A DNA stretch of 64,000 nt, taken from contig CM023540.1 of assembly GCA_013350335.1 (NCBI GenBank), positions 23,663,175 through 23,727,174 on the forward strand. Reading direction: 5' to 3'. Shown here in pieces: positions 1 through 12,526 of the stretch. How positions within the stretch are numbered: the stretch's first letter is position 1; each line of letters starts with the position of its first letter. The notes beneath the pieces are model-generated. The model worked only from the letters and a program-made list of their open reading frames with translations, was not told the DNA's origin and made no database searches. A program made the position numbers and the translations under genes. This DNA comes from Chimonanthus salicifolius (Eukaryota > Streptophyta > Magnoliopsida > Laurales > Calycanthaceae).

Positions 1-1309
1 TAGCATGAAGCTTGATTAACTCACTAAAACCGTTAAGACAAATGATGAATCCAATAGTGGGCCTTGCACCTTATAAAATTTGAAAATGTTAATGGTCGAA
101 TTCAAAGATGTTAGAATGATGGTCACGAATTCACCTAAGAAAAATGGAGTTCTGAGTTTGCTCTCAAATTTACTCTAAAGAGTCACTTCCCATTAGACGT
201 GTGACTATATTGCCTTATATGAATGGTAGGAACATCGCTGTCATCTGTTGTATCTGGCCGGGCCTTTTAATAATTAATTTGACATCAAATCTTATCGGAA
301 AACAGGTCACCACTTCCATGTTTAGCTAATTTGATAACATTGCAATTTAAATTCGAGATTTTGTGTTATGAAATTTGAATTTCAAAATTATTTGTTTAAT
401 ATCTTCGTCTCGTCGATATCGGTCAATATTGTATATCAACCGATACATGTATATATAAAGGTTTTCAAAACCGATATATATCGGCTGATACGATAAATAT
501 AGCCCGATATTTACACCCCTAAATCACTATTAAATTTTTTACATACCTTAGCATTTTCCATCTTAACTCTAAACTTTCTCTTCTTCACTACTTTAGAGTT
601 TAGACATTATAGTGCAGTCAATTCAGAAATTATCAAAGAGGTATTTATATCCAATTTTAAAGTTATGGGTTTACCAATATTTAAAAAAGAAAACCAAATA
701 CTTGCAACAAATAAAAAACAATCCCTGTACTTGTTTTAGTGGTTGTTTGATTGGAGTTTGTTAGCGCTTATAGTTATAGGGGTGCAACTATGGTTGAGTA
801 AAACATCGATGATTAAGACTGGAAATCACTTTTAAGTGATTTTTAAAATTAAAATTAGTTATTTGTACATTTTATTAAAAAATTAAAACTGGTCTGCAAA
901 AAAAAAAAAAATTAATACTTGATACTAGCAAATACCTCCAGAGATGATTAAACTATGAAAAAAATTCAATCCAACTATGAATACATTGATTATGATAATA
1001 TTTCTTTTACATGCCGGCTACCAGCCATATTATACATCCAACTTCTATTACTATTTATATATAATATAATATTATAAATATAACTTAGAAAAAGTTCTAA
1101 AGTAGGGCCCATATTATCATCGTTATCATCGTGATCATTAATTTGCACATTCGATGTTCTCAAATTTCATAAATTAAAAAGCTTAAAGGATCACATAATT
1201 TGCTGTTTTAATATATCATGCGATTATTAAGTTTAACGATTTAATTGTTGATTTATTATTCATACTCTCAAATCATATGCATTTACTCATTATAAATAAC
1301 ATTATATAG

Positions 1310-1340
<31 letters not shown>

Positions 1341-1612
1341 TAAGAGATGAATTGCTGATTTTTTTTCAAACAAGTATGTTTAGAATTACTTTCAGCTCGC
1401 CCATGAGCAACATTTTGGCATGGGCCTTGTAGGGTCCACAAGGGTGGATTCAATGCATGAGAATGGTTGTTTTCAAAATTTAATTTCAAGATGAGTCCCT
1501 TAAATTTAAAAAGATACAATTTTCAAAAATTTAAAGATCAACGGTCAAAATAAGTTAATTTTAGATAATTTTTGGACTAATGGTGATGTCAATTTAAAAT
1601 GATTTCAAATTG
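1..1612. other. AT-rich intergenic DNA
   Basis: I see no coding exon here. The stretch contains an (ATT)n microsatellite at about 1311-1340, an A-run near 900, and at 411-521 a fragment of the ATCGGCCGAT repeat family listed separately. The rest is AT-rich and unassigned. Confidence 0.6.
411..521. repeat. Fragment of the ATCGGCCGAT hAT-like MITE family
   Basis: It carries several GATATCGG / CCGATATA motifs and ends in TTTACACCCCTA, which matches the CACCCCTG terminus of the complete copy at 1621-2261. Only one terminus is recognisable, so I read it as a decayed or truncated copy. Confidence 0.5.
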
Positions 1613-1620
1613 GTTATAAA

Positions 1621-2261
1621 CAAGGGTACAGATCAGGGGTGCAAATATCGGCCGATACATATCGTATCGGCCGATATTCACAATATCGGCTGAAATATCG
1701 GTCGTATTATATCGGCCGATATCGGCTGGAGAGAGAAAAATATCGGCCGATAACGATATATCGGCCGAAAATGAATTTTCAACACCTGGTACAGATATCG
1801 ACCAATACGTTTCATATCGACTGATATATATCGGTTTTTAACTGTAGTTTAATATCGGCCTATACGTATTGTTCGGCCGTACGAACGTCTTCTCGGCCTA
1901 TATGGCCAATATATCGGCGATATATATCGGTCTGATATCAGCCGAGATGATTAATATCGGTGTTTTTTTAAAAAAAAATCAAAATGGTGGTGGGCCTGGG
2001 TGGAAATATCGGCCGATATCGGACCAATGTCGGCCCAAATATCGGTCGATATCAACCGATATTTACGTTTTCAATTTTTTTTTTTTAAAAAAACAGTTTC
2101 CTTTTCGTTTTTTTTATATTTTTTAATTCAGAAAAAATAAAATAATAAAAAATAACGATATTTACCCAAAAAAAAAAAGAGGAGAGAGAAATTTATCGGT
2201 TGATATCTTGGCCGATATGCATATCGGCCGAAATATCGGCCATGCCGATTTTCCACCCCTG
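1621..2261 (+). mobile_element. hAT-like MITE (ATCGGCCGAT family), complete copy
   Basis: A 641-bp element flanked by an exact 8-bp direct repeat, GTTATAAA (1613-1620 and 2262-2269), the target-site duplication size of hAT transposons. The left end reads CAAGGGTACAGAT and the right end, read inward on the other strand, CAGGGGTGGAAAAT; these are imperfect terminal inverted repeats. The outer parts are packed with the palindrome ATATCGGCCGAT and variants. The centre is an AT-rich block of T- and A-runs. It encodes no transposase; small ORFs inside are by-products of the repeats. Copies or fragments occur at 411-521, 22827-23241, 58157-58497 and 59006-59419. Confidence 0.8.
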
Positions 2262-2310
2262 GTTATAAATACAATTTCAAAGTCAGTAGGGTCCACATGA
2301 GAACCCAGTG

Positions 2311-2736
2311 CTGCGTTTGGATGAGAGATAAGGGGGGTAACTCCCCGTTACTCTTGTCTGGTAATGGAGGGGTGACGGTAAAATTTTAAATTTTTACCCC
2401 TCTCCCTCCCATTTTGAAAACCCTTTCAAACATGGAAGTTTTCAGGAAACCATTTTCCCCTCTTTACCCTCTCTTTACACCTATGGAGTAAAAATATTTT
2501 TAAATTGATTAATATAATTATGTTTCATAAAATTTACTTTTATTTTTTATATTTTATAGATTTAATAAAAATTATTGATTCTCATAAAGTTATAATATGT
2601 CAGGTTATCCCTACTTAAAATTATCAAACAATATTTTTTTCTCTTAGAGTAAGTTTTAACTTTACCCCTATAATTACCAAACAAATAAGGGTAACCTCTA
2701 TTCACCTCTATAAAATTTAACCCTAATCCAAACGCA
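2311..2736. mobile_element. MITE with GCGTTTGGAT inverted ends
   Basis: The left end reads CTGCGTTTGGATGAG and the right end, on the opposite strand, TGCGTTTGGATTAGGG, giving a terminal inverted repeat. The flanks ACCCAGTG (left) and ACCCAAGTG (right) look like an 8-bp target duplication with a one-base indel, which favours a hAT-type origin. The inside is rich in TTACCCCT and GGGTAA blocks and has no ORF. A region at 44268-44465 shares several of these internal blocks. Confidence 0.6.
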
Positions 2737-3829
2737 ACCCAAGTGGATCACAGTAAAGTCACAATCACTGTGTATCTTGTTATTCAGCAAGTACAAAAAT
2801 AATAGATTTTTACAAGAGAGAAATATAAGAAAAGGAATGTAGAAAGAAAGGAAAATAAATCAATACAGCTATCAATAAACTTATACAGGATAAATACATT
2901 GTACATGTCAACTCTATGTCACTCATGAGTGATGTTGAACAGTTGTTTTTAAAAAAAATTAATGTGAGTGATCATTGTTATTACTTTTACTTTTTAACTT
3001 TTAAGCCATTTGATGTCCTATTTATAAGCATTAGCCCTTCTTTTAAGAATTTTCTCAGTCCATATGGTGGTCCTACATTTCATAAAAGAAAACTATTTTA
3101 TCATCAAAATTTTGCATGAATAAACCCAATGTATTCATGGAAGATAATGTAAATTTTGAACAAAGTCTAGCATGAAATTTTCATGTTGGTCTCTTTTGGG
3201 TGCCACCTATTCCACAAGGCCATTTGATAAACAAGATCCAACTATACTTAATTCAGTTCAACTTCAGGGCCGTTTGGATGACTTCTAAATGGTTTTAATT
3301 CACAAGGAAGGATGATAAACGTGTAGACATTTGTGTAATAATTTCAGTAATCGAAAGTTTCACTTTAAACTTGAGTATTTTAATCTTTGATTGACATTAC
3401 ATTTCTAAGCTCACGGTTATTATTGAATATCTTGAGAGGGATTATACTTCAAATTCAAGAATATACAGTTTAAAAGAGTTAAGTCCATGCAATATATGAT
3501 TTGATCAGGAGTGAAAAAGACAAATAAACAAAGAGTGATCAGTGAATTGTGTTAGAAATAGAAGCGAACAAATAATAAATGGAAAGAAAAGATAACTGGC
3601 CCTTGTTATAAATTTCGCTCATTTACCTTCTTTGATGAAAAGAGACATTATATACTATCCTAATTAGAGTTTACACGTGTGTAATGTAAAATTACATAAT
3701 CGACCTATGACTGGGCCAGTACATATCTGATAATCTGATGTAACACAAAGTCTACCTGACCCGACAGAATGTCGAAAACCCTGCCCAACTATTTTAGTTT
3801 TAGTTATTTTATTTTATATTTTCGTTTTT
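2737..3829. other. Intergenic DNA, nothing assigned
   Basis: AT-rich, with scattered short ORFs that lack any recognisable domain or splice support. A Tourist-like phrase, GGGCCGTTTGGATG, occurs at about 3268-3281, but I could not find a matching right end. Confidence 0.5.
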
Positions 3830-4640
3830 ATTTAATTTCCTACTTTTTTTAGATTAGGGTTTCTTTCGTATAAATATTCTTTTAGAATTGTATTGATAAA
3901 GAAAGAAAGAAAAAAATGATTAATATGAAACTTTGATTTGAGATTTTTCCTGTTGTCTCCTTTTTCCACGGTGGATTCTTGCTTCTCTTCTTCTTCTCCG
4001 TCCGATGATGATTGATGGAGTCTTCTCTTCCTCTTTTTTTTTTTTTTAAATGATTGGGTTAGATTAATCTTCTCTTCCTCTTTGGGTTTTGCTGTTGACG
4101 GGGCTTCAGGTACCCCTCTTCAGATCCAGCCCTATCTTCTTCTTCAGACCTCCATCTTCCGCCATCGCCTAATTCTCTGCTCCGCCACCCCTAACCTTTG
4201 CAGATTCAACCCAGAATCGCCACCAGCCCAGATCTAAATCCCATCCTTCGCCCACCAGATTCCCCTTCTAGCCACCGCTACACCACATACCCTGCCTCCC
4301 TCCTGCAACCAGCCAAACATAAACAACACCCAAACAAATCCTTTGGCCAAATCTCCAAAACCCATTCTCTTGCACAAACACCAAAACCAACCAGCCATCT
4401 ACCATCCTCCCGATCTAGGGCCGGCAATCCTACGTCTTCTCACTGAACCAACCTCCATTCCATTGATCAAGCCAACCCCTGTTCAGATCCTATCCACTGA
4501 CATCATCCAAATCGCATGCTCTTGACCGATGAAACCCAAGAACCCAAGGGCCTTTAACCTTAGTTTGAAATCTATCCATGAAACCCCTACACTCCACCGT
4601 CCCTGACCCATTGGACCGAGCCTTGTTACCCCTTGCACAT
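3830..4640 (+). mobile_element. Probable LTR-retrotransposon LTR/leader remnant
   Basis: A TATA-like TATAAATATTC and a stretch resembling the end of an LTR are followed by a strongly C-rich, pyrimidine-biased leader (about 4090-4500). Such leaders are common between the LTR and gag of plant LTR retrotransposons. The two overlapping Pro/Ser-rich ORFs here (4198-4446, 4343-4525) reflect base composition, not a recognisable protein. No second LTR or primer-binding site was found. The region at 29640-30170 has the same architecture. Confidence 0.35.
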
Positions 4641-6102
4641 CTAATCCCATTCAACCCCACTTTTACCATCGTTTAATGCCATGTCCCATTTACTTTTATA
4701 TTTTATTACTTATTCCACCACTTTGATCCATTAGATCTATGATCTATCATTATTATAACTTTCACCAAACCCATATAATACCTATTACCCACCTTCCATG
4801 CAACTGTTGACCTACAATTGATCAATTGAACCCCATTTATTCATTAGACCCAATTCATACCCACCTCATCTTTCATCCGATCTTATATCCACTGTATCAT
4901 AATCAGACTTCACAAATTCTAAATGATAGACTTAACAATGATATCTTATAGTCTAAAATAACAGCAATAAAAGATAAATTGAGAAACTCAATTGAAAGGA
5001 CTTGGACAGATAACTAGAAGAGTAGTGATAACCTAGTACGTAGAGTTGACTAACTATAAATAAAAAGCAGGAGGGGTAGAGCACTGAAAAAGGAGAGAAA
5101 AAGATATAAAAACATGAAATAGGAGAGTGACTCAATATATAGTTAATGGCTCTACCATTATTCTGCTATTAAAAGGACTCCAATCCCCACAACTTGGCAG
5201 CACGTAAAAGATTCTTCCCAAGTCGTTGTATATAAGAAAATTGACTCCAGAGATAGCGCCAACATCATGCATTATAAAATGTAGTTGATACAATGTTGCT
5301 GTTAGAAATAGTCAGGTGCAGACTGACCATATTTTCGTTTTTTTTTTTTTTAAATCCATTTGGAATAGAGTTCTGATTGTATAGAAATTGACTTGGCAGA
5401 AGACTGGTAGATAAGGAATAATGGTTGATCATGCCACGTCTATAAATACCACTGCATTTTAATTGAAAGGAACAAGAAAAAAAACAGAGTGTGACGAAGA
5501 ACATAAGGGAAGTAAGGAGAGCTGATTCCATTAGATTGGTGATAAAGGTCTTGAATTTTTCTTTTTATATTGGTGTTCTTCTCATATTTATAGATCGAGA
5601 TTCCTCCATGACTGATGTTAAAGGACTCTTCAGACACTTCTATACAAACTTACTTCTGTTGAGAAGAGAGATTGGATAAAAGAGATCCATTATTGACTCT
5701 GTTCGATTTTGCAGTGGTATCTTGCATGGTGGTTTTCTGGTTTTTGTGAAGAGAGAATCGACGACAGGCAGAGATGGGTTTGCAGAAGCTTGTGGCTTGG
5801 GAGTTTGGACACTGTAAGTGAAATATGTTCCTTTCCTGGTTTAAATAGGATTTTGTATGAGTTGGTCTTCTAGTTTTAAGATACATTGGTATGAAATTAT
5901 AGATACCCATTTTACAGGGTTCTTTCCGGAACTTTTTAAAATTACTTAAACAATTTTCACTTCTATATATCAAGTTAGATCAAGAGAAGTTGAACTTGAA
6001 ATCTCTAATTCAATCTCCAAAACTTAAACCAACTATCTTACCCATACTTTCTTGAGAAATTATAAATACTATAAACACTATATTAGGGTGAGTCTTAACA
6101 AG
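4641..6102. other. Intergenic DNA, nothing assigned
   Basis: Contains several short ORFs on both strands between about 4950 and 5973, all without recognisable domains. No paired repeats or RNA genes were seen. An exon of the downstream kinase transcript cannot be excluded, but nothing in the sequence shows one. Confidence 0.45.
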
Positions 6103-6327
6103 TGGTATTAGAGTCAAGTCTCAAGCTTCCGCGACTCAAGGGATCCCTTACTAGGATGGGATGGTCATAGGCGTTTTATCCGATGGAGAACCTAGTTCGA
6201 GAGGAGATTGTTAGACAGTCAAACGAGTCCCACATTGATTCTGAAGAGGGAGATTGAGAGACCTATATTAGTCTTGAGTCACTCCACCTAATAGGCTAGT
6301 TTTTTGAGTTGAATACCTAGGTTGACA
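6103..6327 (+). mobile_element. TRIM-like LTR remnant (PBS, short internal part, 3' LTR)
   Basis: TGGTATTAGAG at 6103 resembles the initiator tRNA-Met primer-binding site. About 100 bp later a purine-rich GAGAGGAGA precedes a TG...CA-bounded block at 6209-6327. That block contains AGTCCCACATTG and AGTCACTCCACC, phrases I associate with a widespread class of short plant LTRs. A matching upstream LTR is not visible before 6103, so this looks like the 3' half of a TRIM-sized element. Identification of the LTR class is from memory. Confidence 0.5.
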
Positions 6328-7344
6328 TGAATTTGGATCCTCATGTGCAATAGCCTTTTGTTTAAGTTAATTTTTCTGTTCATTTTCTTTATTTTTCTGA
6401 TTTTTTATATAAAAAACTCTCTTCTTTTTGGCAAGAAGTGACTGGATCTAGGTAAATGAATTTAAGAAAATGCGAGCATTTCATCATCCAATTCAAGGAT
6501 TGAAATAGCTTAGGTATTCAAGAAAATATCCCTTTTAAAAGGCTCTAATTTATTTTCCTTCAAACCTTCGTCAAAGATGATCATTGCTAGAGAAGATATA
6601 AGTGTGAGGAAGGTTTGTCCTATCTTACAGGTTTTTTCTTCTGAGTTTTATATAAAATCAAAATTTTTGAGAACTTCTTTAAAAAAAAGATTAAAATTAC
6701 AAATTCTTTCATGGAGTGGCCTAGATTTATAATTGAGAAATTATTGAAGTAAGATCTAGATTGTTTAGAAGGGAAAGGAATTGGTGATTCAACGATAATT
6801 TTTTTAAGTTTTTTTTTCTCTTAAATAATGACATACTCAATCCACAATTTTTATAATTGTAATAATGAGCATTTATCAAGTGCCTTATAGATTATATTCA
6901 CTTCAAATAGTAAAAAGACAAGTATATAAAAGGGCATTTTAATCATATTATTATCAAATTCATTTATTTCTTATTTATACAGAGTAGACTTTCAAATTCT
7001 AAATACCAAAAATAAAATTGAGGTTCAAATTTAACGATACTTTTTTAACAATACATGAATTAATACGTTAAGTTCATAGACCAAAAAAAAAAAAAGCAGC
7101 TTGGTCACCCATCGCCAGTTCGCCACTGGACAAGAATAACATGGAAAGAAAGGGTTCATTGGTGAACAAAATTAATGAAGATAGGAAAATTAGCTTATTA
7201 TAGTTAAGATTTCTAATAATGAAAATTGATGGTGAAAAATTATGAATAAGAAATTTAGATTAAAAAATGGATTAACTAATTCTGATTAAGTTGGATAAAC
7301 TACAATTTTAGTATTAACTAATTCAATTTTCAACACACTTTAGG
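6328..7344. other. Intergenic DNA, nothing assigned
   Basis: AT-rich with homopolymer runs. I see no exon, repeat pair or RNA gene. Confidence 0.5.
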
Positions 7345-7736
7345 CTATTTCAATATGAATGAGACAATCCAAAATCCATTAAGACAAAAATGACAAGTGC
7401 TAACCAAGATTCTTGTTCTTTTCTGCAAGTTGTCCTGAATCAAGATTTTTCTGAACTTGGCTGTCCAAAAGAAACTAATTATCCTCGGAGGAGCTTTAGA
7501 GGACCAAATCTTGGGATTAACAATAGCAGTTCCAGTGGGCAAAAAGTTTCAAGAGTAGAAAGGCTTAACTGAAAACATACCAGAGGAGTCAGGCCACCAA
7601 ACAAGGCTATCGCCACTCGCCAGTAGAGGGCCGAATTCCATGAAGAAATAGAACTTTCAGTGGAAAAGATATTTCCTCTCGGAATTGTTAAATTCCATGT
7701 CATGGTGGAAGATCGCCTTATCTTCAAAATCTCCAA
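7345..7736 (-). pseudogene. LINE ORF2 remnant with zf-RVT motif, frameshifted
   Basis: On the minus strand, 7345-7542 translates to a stretch containing KAPPRIISFFWTAKFRKIL and then TDNLQKR-like and CHFCL residues. This is the layout of the zf-RVT domain found after the reverse transcriptase of plant L1-like LINEs (W-x-x-K-x-P-P-K, then a DNLxxR segment, then CxxC). A second frame (7479-7736) continues upstream, so the reading frame is broken. The remnant lies about 870 bp upstream of the kinase start on the opposite strand and has no evident function. Confidence 0.6.
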
Positions 7737-8602
7737 CTTGAGTTTTTTGTTTGATTTTCAAATTCTCCAGTGGAATAATTGCTTTCTATAATTGAGTTTT
7801 TATGTTTTGCTCTCTGTTGTTAATTTATGTCTAACCTTTGAATATTACAACGTTGAAATTATTCAATTTTCTGTGTGGCTGAATTGAGCTGATTTTTCAT
7901 TTTCATTGGTGGTCAAGATGCTTACTTTAATTGAATTTTGATGTTTGTTCTCTCAGTTGCTAATTTGTATCTAATAGTAGAAGATTGAGAATGCTCGAAA
8001 TTCTTACTAAATTTGTATCTTTTGGTTCCTTGCTCTCCAATTTGTGTGTTTTTTGGATGATTTTCTTCTTCAGTAGATAAGATGTTCATCATGGAAGCAA
8101 TTTATTCCATCTATCTGGCTTTGGCTGTTGCCACTCATAATTGGTTTGATAAACTGTCTTCCATGAGTTGACACCTATATGAATTGAACACATGGCCTTT
8201 GTATATTTGATAGAGTTATAATTGAAGATCATGGTATTCTTCAGTTTATGTTTTTTGGTTAATACTCTGATTTGGATAATTTTTCAAATTCTTCAGAGGA
8301 AATCTGCTTACTCTAATTGAATTATGTTGCCTGTTGCATGTTGCAGTGTTCTCTTTATTGATTTTCAAGTTTTACAATGGAAAATCTCCTTGCTGTAATT
8401 AATTTTTGTTTTTGTTTTTCTGTAGATTGTTATTCATGTCTCACAGTTGACAATCACAATGTGCAGGAACTCTGATAGAGAGTATTTCTTGTGACCCTGG
8501 ATGCTTGCAGAGAAGCTTCTTATGAATTATTCGTTGTCATCCGAGTCCAATCAGCCAGTATGATGTTATAGTTCCTTCAGGTTTTTGAAGGAATCAGAGA
8601 AT
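7737..8602. other. Upstream region of the kinase gene
   Basis: T-rich DNA with several repeats of AATTGAGTTTTTATG / TTAATTTGT type (about 7740-8450). It presumably holds the promoter and one or more 5' untranslated exons; CTTTCAG-like acceptors, such as the one ending at 8580, are present. In the frame of the start codon a TGA lies at 8561-8563, which limits N-terminal extension without splicing. Confidence 0.4.
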
Positions 8603-11600
8603 ATGGATTCTCTCAATTGCATCTCCAGTAGTTTCTCTCAGGAATGTATGTTGAGTAATCGTCTGGAAGATGCCAACATTTTACTCGCTGGAGGAACTGA
8701 TAATTTCTATCAAAAGAAACAGTATGAAGAATTCCCACCTCTTGTGCAGAAGATTCAACCGATCTGTAGACAAATTCCTGTGAAAGAAACGACCCTTCTT
8801 AGGCTGAGTAGGGTATGCTATCCACCTGTAGTTTTTACCATTTTCATAATTTTGAAGTTTGTATTCAATTAGAAGGAAGGGGACTGTAAACTTTATTTTG
8901 GATTGCAGCAAGGCCAGTCATTCAACTTTAATTTTAATTGAGTTTGTCTCAGTTAAGCTTTGATTAAACTCAATCAGCTGTATGATGCTTATTTGGGTGC
9001 AGAATGCAGATGGAAAAAAGATGATCAATGAGTATGTTCGAGAGCGTAAGATAGGTTGTGGAAGCTATGGGAAAGTGGTAAGAATTCTCATATGTTATTG
9101 AGTTTGCATGCCATTCTTGAGAGGTGAAGACTAACATTGTCATATTCATGCATTTTAAAAAGGTCTTGTACCGAAGCAGTAATGGAAAACCCTATGCTAT
9201 TAAGGTATCTTCTTCTACATACGGCAATTATAGACTTCAAATGTTATGGTGAGAATTGGCTAAAGATTTCAGTCGTTTGTCATTGCAGGCATTATTGAAA
9301 TCCCGTTTGTCAAGGGTTCGAGTTTCACCCGTAGAGACAGCAATGACAGATGTACTTAGAGAGGTACAGGCTTCACTCCATGATTCTCTCTCACTCCATC
9401 ATGCTCCATCACTTGCAATGTGGAAGTTTATCAGACAACAGAGACATCTAACAAGTTCTTTCTTTTTTTCTTTTTTATTTGCCTTCTAGGTTTCAATCAT
9501 GAAAAGGTTGGAACATCCAAATATAATTAATCTTCTTGAGGTGATTGATGACCCAGAATCTGAACGTTTCTATATGGGTATATGCATTGACACAACCTCC
9601 TTTTGAATTCTTCATTTCTTCCCTGTCTCTTAATTTGTGCTTTACTTATGTTGTTCGAAATTTCATTAAAACACACTTTCTTTAGTTATTTAGATATATT
9701 TTTCACAGTTCTGGAGTATGTAGAAGGTAAATGGGTATGCGATGCCTCTGGAACACCTGGTGGCATTGGGGATAGATCGGCTCGAAGATACTTCAGGGAC
9801 ATCATTTCAGGGCTCATGTATCTCCAAGCTCATGTAATTTTTTCATTTTTGTGATGCCATGTTAAGGAGATTTTTATAAAATTTTGATGTATATATTACG
9901 AAACTGTCATATATAGACACATACAAGAATCATAGACAAATTGAAACTCTAATTAAATCTAATTTCTACTAATTACAGACTCATATCTTACCAATACTTC
10001 TAACATATATATGGTAGGACAGGAGTCTATGATTGGTAGGACAGGAGTCTGTAAGAGCATCATGTTTAAGGAAAAAAATCTTATTTATTAACAGAATATC
10101 GCACATGGGGATATCAAGCCTGAGAACCTATTGCTCACCAGAGAAGGGAGGGTGAAGATTGGTGATTTTAGTGTGAGCCATGCCTTTGAGGTAACACTCC
10201 TCTCCTTTTTTTTCTTTCTCCTTGAATGTAGACCTTGTTAGGTCTTAATACAAGTGTAGCTTATGCTTGGTGATTGGCGCTTCATGGATCTGGTGCATGC
10301 AAATCCTTTGATGAAATCGGTTACTGATGAGACAATAATTACATTTTCGCATTACTATTACGAGACATTCTATTCTTACAATGATTATCTTGAGTCCTAA
10401 TGAAGATTTTAAAATGCAAAAGTGTTGTAACAAATCTAGCATTTCTTATAGAAATAAATCATTGAAAGCATTTCACTATCAGGATCCTTTCTAGGGGTCT
10501 TCTCCATGTTCCTGGTTGTGCAGTGTTTTCTTTTAGTTAATTGCTCATTATGTTGGCTTTTTGGCTTGGTTTATGTTGGTCTCTTCTTTTAGCCCAGCTT
10601 GGCTGCTTCTAAGGATGGGTTTTGCTTATAGTTGTTTAGGGATTTTCTCTCACTTCAGAAATAAAATCTCAACTGTGTGTGTGATGCTGAATTCACTTCA
10701 GTCTTCAACTTGATTATCGTAAATCCCAATTCTCTTTAGTTTTGGAAATTTCACCCTAAAAAGGCTTCCTCCCAAATCTATTCTCTGCAATTATTTCTTC
10801 CCATTACATAGTTTCTACCACATACAAGTTATCACCATGTATTTTAGATCTTTGTACAGATTATGTTAATAATTTTATGGATTTGGTGTTGTTAAGTAAA
10901 TACAAGACATTAAATTGCCATTTGTATTTGTGAAAGCTCGGTCATCAACATTTTGTTGTATATCTGTGTTATCTCAGGATGAGAATGATGAGCTTCAAAG
11001 AACCCCTGGAACACCAGCTTTCACTGCACCTGAATGCTGCTTGGGTAAGAGGCTCATCATGTGAACTAATTTTTCAAAATCAAGAGTAGATACCCCCATC
11101 TGACTTGGAAGTCTTCATTTTCTTTTTCCTTTTCTTTCTTTTAGCCATTTCATAATTGGTCCAGACAAGATCAAAATCACCTCAGTCCTAACAAAATCCC
11201 AGTAGATATCCTCATTTCTCTCTGTTGATCTTTAATTGATTGGTCCAAAACAGGCTTAACTTATCATGGCAAAGCTGCTGATACTTGGGCTGCAGGCATT
11301 ACATTATACTGTATGGTTCTAGGATATTGCCCTTTTATTGGGGACTGTCTACAGGATACATATGACAGGGTATTTTCCATATTAAAGATCCAATTTTAAA
11401 GTAATTATTTATTTACCATTTTTTGTTGCCATCCTAATTGTATATATATTTTTTCCATCTTACAATCTCAGATAGTGAGCAGTCCGTTGTCTCTTCCTGA
11501 GAATCTTGATCATGAGCTGAAGGATTTGCTGAAAGGACTTCTATGTAAAGGTTAGCTCCATTTTTGCTCTCACTTTGTAATATTTGTAATAGTTTTCCAT

Positions 11601-12101
11601 TTTATTGTTGTCAAACAGCAAATCTGAATGTACCCCAAGTTTCAGAGTGCAGACAATTTGAATATTTGGAAAAAAAGGGGCGGTTGTCCATTCAAATGTG
11701 CGTATTGCTAAGCGATCATAGATCTCATGGGTGCAATGCTGTTTTTCTTATTCTTCTGCCCAAATCACTATCAGAGATTCGTCTTTGCTTTATAGGCAAT
11801 AACAAATTTCCATTTCTCATGATTTTGGAATATACCCAGATTCACCTGTAATTACTGCATATCACTAAACTTTAGTATAACATTGTGACCCTATGAAATT
11901 CATCGTATATATATACTTTTGGGGAGTGTCTTGATACATTGCACATCCTGTTTGTCACTTGCAGATCCGTTGCAGAGGATCACTTTAGATGCTGCAGCCA
12001 AGCAACCTTGGGTGGTTAGAGAGGAGGGGCCAGTCTCTCAAACTTCATGTAGATGTAATAGCAACTTTCAAAAGGGTAATTCTTCTGGGAAAGAAAATTG
12101 A
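8603..12101 (+). CDS. GRIK: GRIK/SnAK-type serine/threonine kinase (SnRK1-activating kinase), 11 exons
   Basis: Exons read as 8603-8812, 9003-9077, 9163-9204, 9289-9363, 9490-9577, 9709-9833, 10095-10190, 10978-11044, 11254-11369, 11472-11550 and 11965-12101. All have GT-AG borders and joint phases that keep one 369-residue frame. Seen motifs: glycine loop GCGSYGKVV (about residues 87-95), catalytic AIK with Lys109, Glu134 in VLRE, HGDIKPEN (Asp211), DFS at 229-231, activation segment TPGTPAFTAPE (246-256), and ADTWAAGITLYC. Family knowledge: GRIK kinases phosphorylate the T-loop of SnRK1, the plant AMPK homologue, linking it to energy signalling; they were found as geminivirus Rep interactors. 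The HGD and DFS variants occur in GRIKs I recall. The N-terminal 80 residues are poorly conserved in the family. The ATG at 8603 follows an in-frame stop at 8561. Exon borders are by eye. Confidence 0.88.
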
Positions 12102-12238
12102 AATTGTTGATTCCAGGGTTGTAGCACGTTCCTCTCTGTATATAATACTCTTTCATTAAATGCAAATGTAGCCATTTGTTTCAAGTACAGTGAAGTGCAA
12201 TAGCATGATATCTCGTTGAAATATCCTCATTATTGTTT

Positions 12239-12526
12239 GGCCAATGATCCTCCTAAGGACATTTTGTGTTTAGCGACACGGGTTCTAGTGTATTCCCGAT
12301 TTTACCCTTCGCATGAATAGTAAAATTTCAACAGGCAGATTTTTACTGTTCATGTGAATTTCAGTGAGCCGATTTGCACTGTTCATGAATTTTGGCGAGC
12401 CGATTTGCACTGTTTATGAATTTCTGGCATACTTTTTTCTTCGGTACGACAGGTGGAGAACAAATTGGGCATCACGGTAAAATCCGTATCTGTATACACA
12501 AAATACCTGTGGGAAGATTGTTGGCC
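12239..12526. mobile_element. hAT-like MITE, GATCCTCC family, copy A
   Basis: A 288-bp element bounded by the exact 8-bp duplication TATTGTTT (12231-12238, 12527-12534). The left end is GGCCAATGATCCTCC; the right end, inverted, is GGCCAACAATCTTCC. The terminal inverted similarity extends some 55 bp through ATTTTGTGT and a TTTTACCGTG-like block. Internal GGCGAGCCGATTTGCACTG motifs are repeated. It lies 137 bp after the kinase stop codon, probably in the 3' UTR or just beyond it. Confidence 0.82.

Noticed and set aside
8585..8602. Earlier start for the kinase at 8585
   Set aside because: The codon there is TTG, and an in-frame TGA lies at 8561. The first ATG in frame is at 8603.
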